From Acidobacteriota bacterium (lineage in GTDB: Bacteria; Acidobacteriota; Vicinamibacteria; Vicinamibacterales; JACQTH01), in NCBI GenBank assembly GCA_016210935.1, contig JACQTH010000204.1, positions 1 to 5,034 of the forward strand: 5,034 bases of DNA, given 5' to 3'. This document shows, one piece after another, positions 4,339-5,034 of the stretch. The first letter of the stretch is position 1. The number at the start of each line of letters is the position of its first letter. A program made the position numbers and the translations under genes. Under the pieces are notes generated by a model, which saw nothing but the letters and a program-made list of their open reading frames with translations, was not told where the DNA came from and did not search any database.

Positions 4339-5034
4339 GGAAAAAGCGGCGCCCCGAGGGCGGCGGCGGGCGAATCGGGCGCGCCGGGGGGCGGAGAGTC
4401 CCGCCGCGGTCTGTTGATACCGCTGCAGCGCGGTGATCAGAACCGACTCGACGTGCTTCAGATGGAGCCGCATGGCGGCTTCGGCTTTCGCCGGGTCGCC
4501 GGCGGCGATCGCGTTGAGAATCGCCCGATGGTCGGCGTGGCGCGCCGGCGTTCGGCGCGACTCGTTGAAGATCGCCTCCCGGCGAATGTCGGCGACCAGG
4601 TCCGACAGATACGTATGCAGCATGATGAACGTGGGGCTGTGGGTCGCGGCGGCGATCGCGAGATGAAAGGCCCGATCCGCCACGAACGCGGCCTCGACGT
4701 CGCTTTCTTCGTGGCTTCCGCCTTGAGGCGGAAGGGCCCGATGGCTTTCAGCGTGCAGCGTCTGTCGCAGCCGTTCAACGTCCTCGCGGCTCGCGTGCTC
4801 CGCGGCCAGCGCCGCCAGCCGCGGCTCGATCGCCTGGCGCGCCTGCGACAGGTCGAGCAACCGCTCGCGCTCTCGCTGCAGGAATTGAGCGAGCGCGGCG
4901 CCGGCGGCGGCGGACGGCTGCGCCTGGACGAACGTGCCCTCGCCGTGCCGGGGCGAGACCAGTCCCGACTGCTCGAGGATGCGCACCGCCTCGCGGACCG
5001 AGGCCCGGCTCGCGCCGAACGATCGGGCGAGATC
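4312..5034 (-). CDS. GntR-family transcriptional regulator, FCD (FadR-like) type, N terminus outside window
   Basis: The frame is open to the window edge, giving at least 240 residues; the true start lies beyond 5034. The winged helix-turn-helix appears as DLARSFGASRASVREAV (1-17) and continues through LVSPRHGEGTFVQ, the GntR signature. The FCD effector domain follows (about 60-200), with D120 and H124 (ADRAFHL), H169 (HADHRAIL) and H191 (RLHLKH) in the positions of the family's metal- and acid-binding residues. Such regulators usually sense small carboxylic acids. It ends just before the oxidoreductase promoter and operator on the same strand, so it probably represses that operon and is relieved by its substrate, perhaps oxalate. 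Residues 101-110 (LPPQGGSHEE) are encoded by a palindromic repeat and lengthen a loop before the D/H metal residues. Family assignment is secure; target and effector are inferred. Confidence 0.92.
   Translation of the reverse strand, partial: DLARSFGASRASVREAVRILEQSGLVSPRHGEGTFVQAQPSAAAGAALAQFLQRERERLLDLSQARQAIEPRLAALAAEHASREDVERLRQTLHAESHRALPPQGGSHEESDVEAAFVADRAFHLAIAAATHSPTFIMLHTYLSDLVADIRREAIFNESRRTPARHADHRAILNAIAAGDPAKAEAAMRLHLKHVESVLITALQRYQQTAAGLSAPRRARFARRRPRGAAFSLTRARAAD
4715..4734. repeat. Palindromic repeat, copy C, inside the regulator gene
   Basis: CTTCCGCCT (4715-4723), TG, AGGCGGAAG (4726-4734) is a perfect 9-bp inverted repeat. Read on the minus strand it continues CCACGAAGA, as copy B continues CCACGACGA, so it is the same element in the opposite orientation. 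It keeps the regulator reading frame open and encodes LPPQGGSHEE. It is the only copy in the window that lies in coding sequence. Confidence 0.75.

Noticed and set aside
4458..4778. Separate gene in another frame over the regulator
   Set aside because: It lies within the FCD domain of the regulator; its open frame arises partly because the palindromic repeat is open in several frames.
1..5034. tRNA, rRNA, insertion sequence or transposase
   Set aside because: No cloverleaf, rRNA segment, transposase motif or terminal inverted repeats were seen on reading both strands.

Overview
The window is high-GC bacterial DNA. It most resembles a chromosome of a soil-type Acidobacteriota, perhaps Vicinamibacteria. 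That placement rests mainly on a small palindromic repeat (core CTTCCRCCT-NN-AGGYGGAAG, usually followed by CCACGA), which I associate with that lineage from memory. It is an inference, not a measured result.

Left end (1-510, + strand): the last codons of a gene overlap, by GTGA, a PIN-domain ribonuclease of the VapC type. This is the layout of a toxin-antitoxin pair whose antitoxin lies almost wholly outside the window. The spacer at 511-702 holds two copies of the palindromic repeat, GC-rich hairpins and a 12-bp inverted repeat abutting the last stop codon of the opposing operon.

Main block (4202 down to 703, - strand): a three-gene operon for a 2-oxoacid:ferredoxin oxidoreductase of the PFOR superfamily, in the order gamma-delta fusion, alpha, beta. 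Beta carries the TPP-binding motif and four cysteines for the proximal cluster. Alpha carries the pyrimidine-binding and C-terminal domains. Gamma-delta carries a diverged gamma domain and two 4Fe-4S ferredoxin motifs. In alpha the usual YPITP motif reads YPIRP, and further residues fall in register with the oxalate oxidoreductase (OOR) active site as I recall it from Moorella thermoacetica. The fused gamma-delta and the gene order also fit OOR. My leading reading is therefore oxalate + oxidised ferredoxin -> 2 CO2 + reduced ferredoxin.

Right end (5034 down to 4312, - strand): a GntR-family, FCD-type (FadR-like) regulator, cut at its N terminus by the window edge. Between it and the operon is a good sigma70-like promoter (TTGACC-18-TAGACT), followed at the expected start site by a perfect palindrome containing TGGTCTGACCA, the FadR-type operator consensus TGGTNNNACCA. 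The picture is a regulator, possibly effector-responsive, that sits beside and represses a catabolic oxidoreductase operon. A copy of the palindromic repeat lies in frame inside the regulator gene and adds a loop of about ten residues to its effector domain.
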